64,000 nt of DNA. It comes from Streptomyces niveus (GTDB lineage Bacteria > Actinomycetota > Actinomycetes > Streptomycetales > Streptomycetaceae). The DNA lies in assembly GCF_002009175.1 (NCBI RefSeq), contig NZ_CP018047.1:1-64000 (forward strand). Reading direction: 5' to 3'. The notes beneath the pieces were generated by a model. That model had not been told where the DNA came from, searched no databases, and was given only the letters and a program-made list of their open reading frames with translations. Below, piece after piece: positions 51,075 through 60,161 of this stretch (position 1 is the first letter of the stretch; every line of letters starts with the position of its first letter). A program made the translations under genes and the position numbers.

Positions 51075-54000
51075 GACATACCGCGATGCCCCCATAGCGA
51101 TCGTGGGGATGGGTCTCCGCTTCCCCGGGAGCAACAGCACGCCGCGGAAGTTCGCGAAATTCCTGAGGGAAGGGCGCTCCGGCATTACGGAGCTGCCAGC
51201 AGGTCGGCTGGGTCAAGGAGTTCCCGACGATGTGCAAACGGACGCCGGCTACCTGGACACACTGGAGGAGTTCGACGCGGGCTTCTTCAACATCTCGCCC
51301 AGAGAGGCGGCCTTCGTCGACCCGCAACACCGGCTGACGCTGGAAACCGCTTGGGAAGCCCTGGAGGACTCGGGGATCGACCCGACGTCGCTTCGCCATG
51401 GGGACACCGGCGTGTACGTCGCTGTAACCGGCATGGACTACGCCATGGAAATAGCCCGGCTCCCGACGGACCAGGTCGAGTTGTACGCGGGCACCGGCAT
51501 GTTCCACTGCGGCGCCTCGGGCCGAGTGTCGTACTTCCTGGGCCTCCGCGGTCCGAGCATGAGTGTCGACGGTGCCTGCGCGTCGTCCCTCGTGGCCGTG
51601 CACCTGGCGGTTCAGGGGCTACGCATGGGCGAATGCGGCGTTGCCCTGTGCGGCGCGGCCAACACCATCAGCGATCCCGCATACCCGGTGATGGCCAGCC
51701 GGTCCGGAGTGCTGGCGGGTGACGCCCGGTGCAAAACCTTCGACGACGCGGCCGACGGCTATGTGCGCGGCGAGGGCGTTGCCATGATCGTGCTCAAGCG
51801 ACTCGATGACGCGCGGAGAGCCGGTGACAGGATCCTCGCCGTCATCCGCGGGTCGGCGGTACGTCAGGACGGAGAGAGCGCCGCCCTTATGGCGCCGAAC
51901 GGCAAAGCCCAGGCGCTGCTCATGCGAGCCGCCCTCAAGAACGCGGGACTCACGGCCGCCGACATCCAGTACGTCGAGGCCCATGGGACCGGCACGGCTC
52001 TGGGCGACCCGATCGAGATCGCTGGAATCACCGAGGTCTTCTCCGGATCTCACTCCACCCAGAACCCTGTGATCGTGGGGTCCGTCAAGACGAACCTCGG
52101 TCACCTGGAATCGACTGCGGGGATGGCGGGCCTCATCAAAACCGTCTCGCAACTCCGGGACGGCACCATCTATCCCCACCTCAACTACACGACCCCGTCA
52201 CGCAAAATCCCCTGGGACCGTGTGCCGGTGAAAGTCCCTGTCGAGTTGACACCTTGGACAGGCGGCACTCGTCGCGCGCTCGTCAATTCCTATGGGGCCA
52301 CGGGAACCATCGCTTCCGTCGTACTGGAGGAGGCGGGCGCCGAAGCCGCCGGCGACACCGACAATGGGGAGGCGGACACATCCGCGGTCTTCACCTTGTC
52401 GGCCAAGACCGCGAACTCCCTGCGGCGGCAACTCGACGCCTACGCGGAGTTCATGACCGGCAAGACGGACCTCGACCTGGCAGACGTCTGCTACACATCC
52501 AACGTCGCTCGTGCGCATCATGCCTGGCGCGTTTCCGCGTCCGTGTCGAGCGCATCAGACCTGACTCAGTTCATCGAGCGTCAGCGGACCCAGATCGAGC
52601 GGCTGCGCTCGACCTCCGGCAGGAAGAACGTCGCCCTGATGTTCTCCGGAGGTGGCTCGCAGTACGCCGGGATGGGCCGGTCGCTCTACCAGAGGATCCC
52701 GGTCTTCAGACAGCACATCGACAAGTGCGGCGACCTCTTCGCCCCTCTCGTCGGCCACTCCCTGAGAGAGGAGATCCTCGGGGACATCTACGAAGGGTCG
52801 ATACCAACCGGCGCGGGCGTTCTGACGGCGCGACTCTTCTCGCTGCAATACGCCCTCGCCAAGCTGTGGCTCTCAGTCGGCGTGAGGCCCACTGCCCTGA
52901 TCGGCCACAGCCTCGGAGAGATAGTGGCCGCGACGGTCGCCGGCATCTTCACCTTGGAAGACGCGGTGCGGCTGGTGGCTTTTCGCGGAGAGCTCCTGGA
53001 CAAGACCTCCGCAGGCTCCATGGCGGCCGTCGAAGCCTCCCGTGACGAGATGGCACGCATCCTCGAGAGCTACCCCGACACCTCCCTCGGAGCGGTCAAC
53101 GGTCTCAACAAGTGTGTGATCTCCGGCGGCAGCGATTCAGTCGCCGAGATCGTGACGTTACTCCAGGCCCGGGGAACCAAGGTCAAGCACCTACGGGTCC
53201 CGGTCGCCTCACATTCCCCACTGATGGACGAGATCGCCGACTCCTACCGCGCTGAGCTGGAGAAACTCCGGTTCGGCAAACCGGAGTTCGCCATCGCATC
53301 CACGGTCCTGGGCAAAATGGCACAGCCGGGCGACATGACCACTCCGGATTACTGGATGCGCCACCTCCGTGACACCGTGAACTTCTCCGAGGCGATGCGC
53401 GCCATCGAGGGCCGAGGACAGCATGTATTCCTCGAAGTCGGTCCCGGAGCGGAACTCATCGGTATGGGCAGAGAGTGCGCGGGCGACAGGGGCCATCTGT
53501 GGCTGGGCAGCATGCACCGAAACGACCCGTCCGGGAACACGACGCAACTCTCGGTCTCCCGCCTGTACGGCGCCGGCCTGCCCATCGACTGGAGCGCCTG
53601 GCACAGCGGAGCCCGTGGCACGCGAGTGCCCCTCCCCCTCTACGCGTTCGACCGTAAGCCGTACTGGCTCCCGGCCCCCGCCACAGACACCGGCATCGAC
53701 CCGTCGGACCAGTTCCACCCTCTCCTCGGGGCCGAGATATCGGATAAGGCGGATCGGGCTGCCGGAACCAGAACCTTCGAGTCCAGCATCTCGTCCACAC
53801 AGCCCGCCTACCTCGCCGAACACGATCTCAACGGAACCCCGGTCTTCCCCGGCACCGGCTTCATCGAGATGCTGCTGGCGGTCCAAGACGCGCTCTTCGG
53901 AGAGACAACCCGGCCGATCGAGGGACTCAAGTTCCACGAACCGCTCTTCTTCTCCGAGAATCCCGTGGGCTTACGCACCCGTGTGCACCAGGAGTCGGAC

Positions 54001-54966
54001 CGCTCCCTCAGCGTGGACATCATCAGTCGGCTCGGGTCCGCGGAACAGTCAGTGGACCGTCTGCACGTGAGCGCGCGGATAGGTTCCGGCGTCAAGGGCG
54101 TGGTGCGGAGCGGTCCGCGTACAACAGCCGACCGACTTCGTTCCGGCCCGACCCCGTCAGAAGTGGCCGAACTGTCCCTGACTACGGCGGACTTGAGCGC
54201 GTACTTCAGGCAGCACGGCGCGGGCTACGGACCCACCTTCCGAACTCTTCGGCAGGCGACAAGGTACGCGGGCGCGACGGTCGTCGGCGAGATCGAGGGA
54301 CGCCGGGCCGCGCCCGGGGACATCCTGCACCCCGCTCTCCTGGCCGGCGCCCTCCAGAGCGCCGCCGGTCTCTTCAAGGACCGCCTCGGTGACGATGTCG
54401 CGTTCATCGCGTCGGGCTCCGACGAGGCCCAACTCTTCCGCAAGCCCCGCGGTCGGTCCTTGCGCAGCGTCCTGCGAGTGGTGCACAGCGAAGAAGAGCA
54501 CATCACTGCGGACCTCGCCCTCTTCGACGAGGACGACAACGCTGTGTTCTGCATGACCGGTCTCTCGTTCCAGCGAGTGTCGACAGCGCCTCCCGGCCTC
54601 GGAGCCGGGACATCGGCCGCCCGAGCGCAGGGCGAGGAGGAGCGCTCCAGCGAGTCCGGGACGTTCGATGTGAGGGAGTGGAACGAACTGCCTGATGAAC
54701 AGCGTCGGAAATCAGCGAGCGCCTTTCTCTTGGTACGTGTAGCGGACCTCCTCCACTTCCAGGACCCCGGCGAAATCCCCGACGGCGCCTCATTCTTCGA
54801 ATTGGGCATGGACTCGCTTATCACCGTGAGGCTCAAGAACGTGGTGGAGAACGCGTTCCGCATTCCTCTGGAAGTGCGGACCATCTTCGATAACCCCACC
54901 ATTGACGCCTTGGCCGAAGTGCTGGTCACGAAGGCGTCAGCCGGCCTGTCGAAGAATCGAGCGTGA
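51067..54966 (+). CDS. Type I PKS module, KS-AT-DH-ACP (no ketoreductase)
   Basis: 1299 residues from GTG 51067 (GGAG upstream); ATG 51034 is also in frame. Ketosynthase: Cys171 in DGACASS, His in EAHGTGTALGD and NLGHLES. Acyltransferase: GHSLGE active site, with VASH where malonyl enzymes have HAFH, so a substituted extender such as ethylmalonyl-CoA is plausible. Dehydratase: the HDLNGTPVFPG histidine is present, but the Asp motif reads HPALLAGALQ, with Ala in place of Asp. ACP: ELGMDSL near the end. No KR or ER is found. It is likely fed by the CCR gene 0.9 kb upstream. Confidence 0.88.
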   Translation: MNETYRDAPIAIVGMGLRFPGSNSTPRKFAKFLREGRSGITELPAGRLGQGVPDDVQTDAGYLDTLEEFDAGFFNISPREAAFVDPQHRLTLETAWEALEDSGIDPTSLRHGDTGVYVAVTGMDYAMEIARLPTDQVELYAGTGMFHCGASGRVSYFLGLRGPSMSVDGACASSLVAVHLAVQGLRMGECGVALCGAANTISDPAYPVMASRSGVLAGDARCKTFDDAADGYVRGEGVAMIVLKRLDDARRAGDRILAVIRGSAVRQDGESAALMAPNGKAQALLMRAALKNAGLTAADIQYVEAHGTGTALGDPIEIAGITEVFSGSHSTQNPVIVGSVKTNLGHLESTAGMAGLIKTVSQLRDGTIYPHLNYTTPSRKIPWDRVPVKVPVELTPWTGGTRRALVNSYGATGTIASVVLEEAGAEAAGDTDNGEADTSAVFTLSAKTANSLRRQLDAYAEFMTGKTDLDLADVCYTSNVARAHHAWRVSASVSSASDLTQFIERQRTQIERLRSTSGRKNVALMFSGGGSQYAGMGRSLYQRIPVFRQHIDKCGDLFAPLVGHSLREEILGDIYEGSIPTGAGVLTARLFSLQYALAKLWLSVGVRPTALIGHSLGEIVAATVAGIFTLEDAVRLVAFRGELLDKTSAGSMAAVEASRDEMARILESYPDTSLGAVNGLNKCVISGGSDSVAEIVTLLQARGTKVKHLRVPVASHSPLMDEIADSYRAELEKLRFGKPEFAIASTVLGKMAQPGDMTTPDYWMRHLRDTVNFSEAMRAIEGRGQHVFLEVGPGAELIGMGRECAGDRGHLWLGSMHRNDPSGNTTQLSVSRLYGAGLPIDWSAWHSGARGTRVPLPLYAFDRKPYWLPAPATDTGIDPSDQFHPLLGAEISDKADRAAGTRTFESSISSTQPAYLAEHDLNGTPVFPGTGFIEMLLAVQDALFGETTRPIEGLKFHEPLFFSENPVGLRTRVHQESDRSLSVDIISRLGSAEQSVDRLHVSARIGSGVKGVVRSGPRTTADRLRSGPTPSEVAELSLTTADLSAYFRQHGAGYGPTFRTLRQATRYAGATVVGEIEGRRAAPGDILHPALLAGALQSAAGLFKDRLGDDVAFIASGSDEAQLFRKPRGRSLRSVLRVVHSEEEHITADLALFDEDDNAVFCMTGLSFQRVSTAPPGLGAGTSAARAQGEEERSSESGTFDVREWNELPDEQRRKSASAFLLVRVADLLHFQDPGEIPDGASFFELGMDSLITVRLKNVVENAFRIPLEVRTIFDNPTIDALAEVLVTKASAGLSKNRA

Positions 54967-54967
54967 G

Positions 54968-56551
54968 ATGACCGATACTTACGAAACACGGCAGCCACTC
55001 AAGACCCTGGTGGAAACGGCCCGGAGGAATGCCGCTCGGTTTCCGGAGAAGAAAGCCGTCGTGTGCGACGGCCGCTCCTTGACCTACGGCCAACTGGACA
55101 CAGAGAGCGATCGCACAGCCTGTGCACTCGGAGTGGCAGGCCTCGACAAAGGGGCGCGGGTCGCCTACCTGGGCAAGGAATCGGAAAGTTACTACGACGT
55201 CCTGTTCGGTTGTGCGAAGGCCGGCGCCGTTCTCGTACCGATCAACTGGCGACTCACCTCGGCGGAGATCGAGCACATCCTCAGCGACTCCACCGCACAA
55301 CTGATCTTCGTGGAGCAGGAATTCCTCGCGACGGTCGAACAGATCACCGCCCCTCTCCCCGCGCTCAGCCACACAGTCGTCCTTGACGGCCCTGGCGGCC
55401 CAGGAGGGGGATTCCAGAGCTGGAAAGCCCGGAACGAAGGCGTGCTCGAGACCCCAGTGGCCGATAGTGGCGATCCCGTCGTCCAGATCTACACCAGCGG
55501 CACAACTGGCCTGCCGAAGGGTGTGGTCCTCGCCCACCGCAGCTTCTTCGCGGTTCCCGACATGCTGGAACGCGGCGGCCTGGACTGGATCGACTGGAGG
55601 AAGGACGACAAGAGCCTGATCGGTGTGCCCGGCTTCCACATTGGAGGGCTGTGGTGGGCCGTGCAAGGCCTCAACGCCGGCGTCACGAACATTGCCGTCA
55701 GTACCTTCGTCAGCGGCGAGGCACTCAGGTTGATACGCGACATGGGCATCACCACCACATGCATGGTGCCCGCCATGCTCCACATGTTGACTTCCGAGCC
55801 GAGCGCCTCACCCGAAGCATTCCACACCCTGCGCAAGGTGGTCTACGGAGGATCTCCGATCTCCGAATCGCTGCTGGAACGCTGTCATACCCTCATGAAC
55901 TGCGACTTCGCTCAGATCTACGGCCTGACAGAGACAGGCAACACCGCCGTCTGTCTGCCCCCGGAAGCGCACTCGATAGGCGGCAGCCTCCTCAAGGCCG
56001 CCGGACGTCCGTACCCCGGGGTCGACATCGTCGTGCTCGACGAGCGAGGCGCGGAAGTGAAGACCGGCACAGTCGGGGAGATCTGCGTCAGGACTCCCGC
56101 GCGCATGGTGGAGTACTGGGGCCTGCCCAACGCGACGGCGGAGACCCTCAGGAACGGCTGGGTCCACACCGGAGACGCCGGATACATGGACGACGGATAC
56201 GTCTACATCTGCGACCGCCTCAAGGACGTTGTCATCGTGGCCGGTGAAAATGTTTATCCGGCGGAAGTCGAGAAGGCGCTCGAACAACTCCCCGCCGTAG
56301 CCGAGGCCGCTGTCATCGGTATCCCGGATGAACGGTGGGGTGAGCGTCTCCACGCGGTCGTCGTCCTCAGGGACGGCGAGACGGCCACCCGCCGTGAACT
56401 CGCACTCGACCTGCGCGGCTCCCTGGCCACCTTCAAGATCCCGAGCAGCTGGGAGTTCGCAGACCACGTGCCGCGCAACCCCAGCGGAAAGATCCTGAGG
56501 CGCCGTTTGCGCGAGCGCTTCTGGAGCGGCCGGGAGAGGAAGGTCGGCTGA
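54968..56551 (+). CDS. Acyl-CoA/ACP synthetase (ScoC/FadD10-like)
   Basis: 527 residues from ATG 54968, one base after the PKS stop; upstream in-frame codons lie inside the PKS. ANL-family ligase with VVQIYTSGTTGLPKGVVLAHRS, YGLTETGNTA, GWVHTGDAGYMDDGYVYICDR and NPSGKILRRRL (catalytic Lys). It lacks a downstream carrier domain. In isonitrile cassettes this enzyme adenylates a fatty or enoic acid and loads it on the stand-alone ACP. It closes the isonitrile block, and the methionine-salvage genes begin 84 bp later. Confidence 0.82.
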   Translation: MTDTYETRQPLKTLVETARRNAARFPEKKAVVCDGRSLTYGQLDTESDRTACALGVAGLDKGARVAYLGKESESYYDVLFGCAKAGAVLVPINWRLTSAEIEHILSDSTAQLIFVEQEFLATVEQITAPLPALSHTVVLDGPGGPGGGFQSWKARNEGVLETPVADSGDPVVQIYTSGTTGLPKGVVLAHRSFFAVPDMLERGGLDWIDWRKDDKSLIGVPGFHIGGLWWAVQGLNAGVTNIAVSTFVSGEALRLIRDMGITTTCMVPAMLHMLTSEPSASPEAFHTLRKVVYGGSPISESLLERCHTLMNCDFAQIYGLTETGNTAVCLPPEAHSIGGSLLKAAGRPYPGVDIVVLDERGAEVKTGTVGEICVRTPARMVEYWGLPNATAETLRNGWVHTGDAGYMDDGYVYICDRLKDVVIVAGENVYPAEVEKALEQLPAVAEAAVIGIPDERWGERLHAVVVLRDGETATRRELALDLRGSLATFKIPSSWEFADHVPRNPSGKILRRRLRERFWSGRERKVG

Positions 56552-56635
56552 ATGCCCAGCAACGTCCCGACCGGCCGTTCAATCCTCGCGCCGTGCGCCA
56601 CCGCCGTCGCGGGCCCTTAGAAGGTGAGGATGCGG

Positions 56636-58201
56636 ATGAGCACATCAATTGACCAGAACCATGGCTTCTCTCTGTACTGGCAGGAGAACGCCATCATGGC
56701 AGTGGATCAACGCGCGCTCCCGCACGCGTTCGAGCTGCTGCGTCTGGAGAGCGTCGACGAACTGATCGCCGCGATACGGACGCTCGCCGTCCGAGGGGCT
56801 CCCGCGGTCGGCCTTGCGGGCGCCTTAGGGGTCGCCCTCTCCGCCCAGACCCATCAGACGGAGGGCACGGTGGACGAAGGCGCCGTGCGAGCTGACGCCG
56901 CTCGCCTGGCCGCCGCCAGGCCCACGGCCGTCAACCTCGCTTGGGGGGTGGGACGGGCCCTTGAGCAAGTACCGAACGGGCCCCACGCCGTGCTGGACGA
57001 AGCGATGAGGATGGTGACCGAGGACGCGGCGATCAACTCCGCCGCCGTCGCGCGCACCACAGAGCTGGTCGAGTCTCTCGTACCGGACAGGCCGCTGCGC
57101 CTGTTGACCCACTGCAACACGGGCCGGCTCGCCACAGCCGCTGTGGGAACCGCTCTGGGAACCATCCTTGAGCTCTCCCGCCGCGGTCGCGTGAAGGAGG
57201 TGCTGGTCGACGAAACCCGCCCTCTGCTTCAGGGCTCCCGGCTCACCGCCTGGGAGCTCGGCCAGGCTGAGGTGCCTTACCGGATCTGCGTCGACTCGGC
57301 GGCCGCCGCCGCGATGTCGAGGGGGTTGGTCGACTGCGTCCTCGTCGGAGCCGACCGCATCACCGCCAACGGCGATACGGCCAACAAGATTGGCACCTAC
57401 GGCCTCGCGGTCGCCGCGGCCCGGCACGGGATCCCCTTCATCGTTGTCGCACCGGAGTCTTCCTGGGACATGGCTCTGCCCGACGGCAACGCGATCGACG
57501 TCGAAGAACGCGACGCCGCGGAGGTCACCGGTTTCGCAGGAGCCGGGGCAGCGCCTTCGGACGCCGGTGCCTTCAACCCCGCGTTCGACGTGACTCCGGG
57601 GGAGCTGATCACGGCGATCGTGACTGAAAACCGCGTAGTGCGACCGGGCCGCGATTCCCGACTGCGGCACGGCGAGGTGCTCCGGACCCGCATCGGCGCA
57701 CTGCTGGAGGCGTTTCCCGACCACCCCAGGGCCGGTGTCGTCTGCCAAGACCTCTCCGCGCTCTATACGGAGCCCGGTCTGCTGAACGATGTGTACGAAC
57801 AGGTGCGGGAGCACTTCTCCGGAGAGTTCGACCGCATCGTCGCTGTGGAATCCCGAGGTTTCATCCTGGGTGCGGTCCTGGCGGTTCGCGCCGGGGTCCC
57901 GCTGACCCTCGCACGCAAGGCGGGCAAGCTACCCGGACACGTTCACTCGGTCGGCTACTCGCTGGAATACGGGGACGATCGCCTCGAAATCCGCCACGGT
58001 GCCGTGGCGCCGGGTGACCGAGTGCTGTGCGTGGACGACGTCCTCGCCACCGGCGGCACACTTCTCGCGGCAGTGGATCTGGTCGAGGCAGCTCAGGCCG
58101 AAGTCGTCGGCCTGGTCACCCTGGTCGCGCTCTCCGGTCTGCCCGGACCCGAACGGCTGGAACGCTACGAGCTCCTCTCCCTGTGCGAGGTGGCGGCATG
58201 A
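56636..58201 (+). CDS. mtnA: Fusion of methylthioribose-1-phosphate isomerase and adenine phosphoribosyltransferase
   Basis: 521 residues from ATG 56636 (AAGGTGAGG upstream); GTG 56624 and ATG 56630 are alternatives. Residues about 1-345 are MtnA: VRGAPAVGLAGALG, catalytic Cys in CNTGRLAT, catalytic Asp in GADRITANGDTANKIGTY. Residues about 350-521 are a type I adenine phosphoribosyltransferase: FDRIVAVESRGFILGAVLA and the PRPP loop VLCVDDVLATGGTLL. MtnA opens methylthioribose-1-phosphate to the ribulose form; Apt returns the released adenine to AMP. Joining both in one chain handles both products of MtnP. Coupled to mtnB by an ATGA overlap. Confidence 0.9.
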   Translation: MSTSIDQNHGFSLYWQENAIMAVDQRALPHAFELLRLESVDELIAAIRTLAVRGAPAVGLAGALGVALSAQTHQTEGTVDEGAVRADAARLAAARPTAVNLAWGVGRALEQVPNGPHAVLDEAMRMVTEDAAINSAAVARTTELVESLVPDRPLRLLTHCNTGRLATAAVGTALGTILELSRRGRVKEVLVDETRPLLQGSRLTAWELGQAEVPYRICVDSAAAAAMSRGLVDCVLVGADRITANGDTANKIGTYGLAVAAARHGIPFIVVAPESSWDMALPDGNAIDVEERDAAEVTGFAGAGAAPSDAGAFNPAFDVTPGELITAIVTENRVVRPGRDSRLRHGEVLRTRIGALLEAFPDHPRAGVVCQDLSALYTEPGLLNDVYEQVREHFSGEFDRIVAVESRGFILGAVLAVRAGVPLTLARKAGKLPGHVHSVGYSLEYGDDRLEIRHGAVAPGDRVLCVDDVLATGGTLLAAVDLVEAAQAEVVGLVTLVALSGLPGPERLERYELLSLCEVAA

Positions 58202-58848
58202 CGATTCTTGACAAGCGGACCGAACTCACCACCGCGGGTGCCTCCCTCGCGAGCTTCTCCCGAGACCTGTACGCACGCGGCTGGATGCCCGGCACCTCAG
58301 GCAATCTCTCCGTACGTATCCCGGTCGGCCACGGAGAAACGGCCCTGATCACGGCCAGCGGACGCGACAAGGGCAGCCTCACCGAAGACGACATGGTCGC
58401 CGTGCACGCCCAGACCGGTGACGTCCTGGTCCCCGGGTCGCTGAAAGCCTCGGCGGAGACATCGATCCACGCGGCGGTCTACGCGGCGACCGAAGCCCGA
58501 GCGGTCATCCACGTCCACTCGCCCTACGCCACGGTCATGGCCTGCCGCACCGGCGAATCCGACCGCACCACCTCCCTCCGGCTCGAACGGTTCGAGCTGC
58601 TCAAGGGACTCGGCCTCGACGACCCCTCACGCACAGAGATCCCGGTCTTCCGCAACTGGCCCCAGGTTCAGATGATCGCCGATGAGGTGGACGAGCATCT
58701 TGGCACCCATCCCGACGCCGCTCCGGGACTGCTGATCGCCGACCACGGCATCACCACGTGGGGCAAGGACCTCGCCCAGGCACGCAATCGGCTGGAGTGC
58801 TTCGAAGCCATCTGCCAGTTGCTCGTGCTCGGCGCCATGGACAGCTGA
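58198..58848 (+). CDS. mtnB: Methylthioribulose-1-phosphate dehydratase
   Basis: 216 residues from ATG 58198, overlapping the MtnA-Apt stop. Class II aldolase/adducin fold with GWMPGTSGNLSVR, ITASGRDKGSLTEDDMV, the zinc pair IHVHSPYATVM and a distal His in LLIADHGITTWG. It removes water from methylthioribulose-1-phosphate to give the diketo intermediate. Length is standard. Second gene of the salvage block; MtnD follows after 24 bp. Confidence 0.88.
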   Translation: MTILDKRTELTTAGASLASFSRDLYARGWMPGTSGNLSVRIPVGHGETALITASGRDKGSLTEDDMVAVHAQTGDVLVPGSLKASAETSIHAAVYAATEARAVIHVHSPYATVMACRTGESDRTTSLRLERFELLKGLGLDDPSRTEIPVFRNWPQVQMIADEVDEHLGTHPDAAPGLLIADHGITTWGKDLAQARNRLECFEAICQLLVLGAMDS

Positions 58849-58872
58849 CCCACTCAAGAAGGACGGGAAACC

Positions 58873-59451
58873 ATGACACTGCTACAGGTAATGCCGCAGG
58901 ACGCGCCTCAGGATGTGCTGCTGCGCACGCGGGACGGCGCCCGCATCGCCACCCTGTTGAAGGAGCTCGGCGTCGAGTACGGGCACTGGGAACTGCGCGC
59001 CACGGTGACCGCGGACACCACGCAGGAAGAGCTGCTGGACAGCTACCGGGCTGAGATCGACGCCCTGCGCGCCCGCGACGGCCTCCTCGTGGTCGACGTG
59101 GCGCAGCTCCTCCCCGCGCCGGGGCCGGAGTGGGAGGAGCGCGCCGCGAAGGCTCGTTCCACCTTCCTGGAGGAGCACCGGCACGCCGAGGACGAGGTGC
59201 GTTTCTTCGCCCACGGAACCGGCTGCTTCTACCTCCACATCGAAGGCAAGGTCTACGCCGTCGTGTGCGAAGCGGGCGATCTGCTCTCCGTCCCGGCCGG
59301 CACCCTCCACTGGTTCGACATGGGCCCCAGGCCGGAGTTCGCGGCCATCCGCTTCTTCAAGGAAGAGGACGGCTGGGTGGGCGACTTCACCGAGGATCCG
59401 ATCGCCCAGGGGTTCCCACGCCTGGACTCGCTCCTGGCAGGCGATCAGTGA
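58873..59451 (+). CDS. mtnD: Acireductone dioxygenase
   Basis: 192 residues from ATG 58873 behind AAGGACGGG. Cupin fold with metal ligands in EEHRHAEDEVRFF (HxHxxxE) and the later His in AGTLHWFDMG, plus the conserved GTGCFYLHIEGKVYAVVCEAGDLLSVPAGT. With iron it oxidises the acireductone to the 2-keto-4-methylthiobutyrate precursor of methionine; with nickel the same protein makes a dead-end product. Third gene of the salvage block. The stop overlaps the MtnC start. Confidence 0.9.
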   Translation: MTLLQVMPQDAPQDVLLRTRDGARIATLLKELGVEYGHWELRATVTADTTQEELLDSYRAEIDALRARDGLLVVDVAQLLPAPGPEWEERAAKARSTFLEEHRHAEDEVRFFAHGTGCFYLHIEGKVYAVVCEAGDLLSVPAGTLHWFDMGPRPEFAAIRFFKEEDGWVGDFTEDPIAQGFPRLDSLLAGDQ

Positions 59452-60161
59452 ATCCTCAGGCGGTCGTCCTCGACATCGAAGGAACGGTCGGATCGGCCAG
59501 GCACGTCCAGGACGTTCTGTTCCCCTACGCCCGGGAGCGGCTGCCGCAGTGGTTCGCCGAGCATCGTGGCACGGAGCGGGCTGAACGATTGCTCGCGGAG
59601 GTCAGGCATGACCTCCGGGCCGGGGATTTGAACGAAGCCGGTGTGGTCGCGGCCCTCTTGGCCTGGACCGATGAGGACATAAAGGCGCCTGCGCTCAAGG
59701 AGATTCAGGGGTGGATCTGGGCGGCCGGCTATGCGGAGGGCTCCCTCACGGGACACGTCTATGCGGAGGTTCCCCACGTACTGCGCCGCTGGGCCGAGTC
59801 CGGCGCCTCGCTCTACACCTACTCCTCCGGCTCGGTCGCGGCGCAGGTGAACTGGTTCGCCCACACCACGTACGGCGATCTCACACCACTGCTGCGTGGG
59901 TACTTCGACCTGACCACCGCGGGGAGCAAGATGTACGCCGCTTCGTACCGGCGGATCTCGGAAGTCATCCAAGTACCGGCGGACGCAACGCTGTTCCTCA
60001 GTGACTCGGCAGAGGAGCTGGACGCCGCGACCGAGGCGGGCTGGCGCACGGTCGGTGTACGCCGGCAGGACGATCCACGCCGCTGTCCCATGCCCCGGCA
60101 CCTGACGGTCCGTTCGCTCGATGAACAGGAACTGGCCCAATTGATGAAAGGAACAGAGTGA
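59448..60161 (+). CDS. mtnC: Enolase-phosphatase E1
   Basis: 237 residues from GTG 59448 (GTGA overlap). HAD-fold enolase-phosphatase: motif I VVLDIEGTVGSARHVQDVLFPYARERL, motif II LYTYSSGSVAAQ, lysine in TTAGSKMYAASYRRI, motif III TLFLSDSAEELDAATEAG. It enolises and dephosphorylates the diketo-phosphate made by MtnB to give the acireductone. The order MtnA-Apt, B, D, C, P is tight, each stop touching the next start or close to it. Together they cover MTA to the 2-keto acid; only the final transaminase is not obvious. Confidence 0.9.
   Translation: MNPQAVVLDIEGTVGSARHVQDVLFPYARERLPQWFAEHRGTERAERLLAEVRHDLRAGDLNEAGVVAALLAWTDEDIKAPALKEIQGWIWAAGYAEGSLTGHVYAEVPHVLRRWAESGASLYTYSSGSVAAQVNWFAHTTYGDLTPLLRGYFDLTTAGSKMYAASYRRISEVIQVPADATLFLSDSAEELDAATEAGWRTVGVRRQDDPRRCPMPRHLTVRSLDEQELAQLMKGTE

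Noticed and set aside
56552..56635. Possible SAM-sensing riboswitch ahead of the methionine-salvage genes
   Set aside because: The gap is only 84 bp and no multi-helix riboswitch layout or terminator pairing could be drawn; the block is probably read through from upstream.
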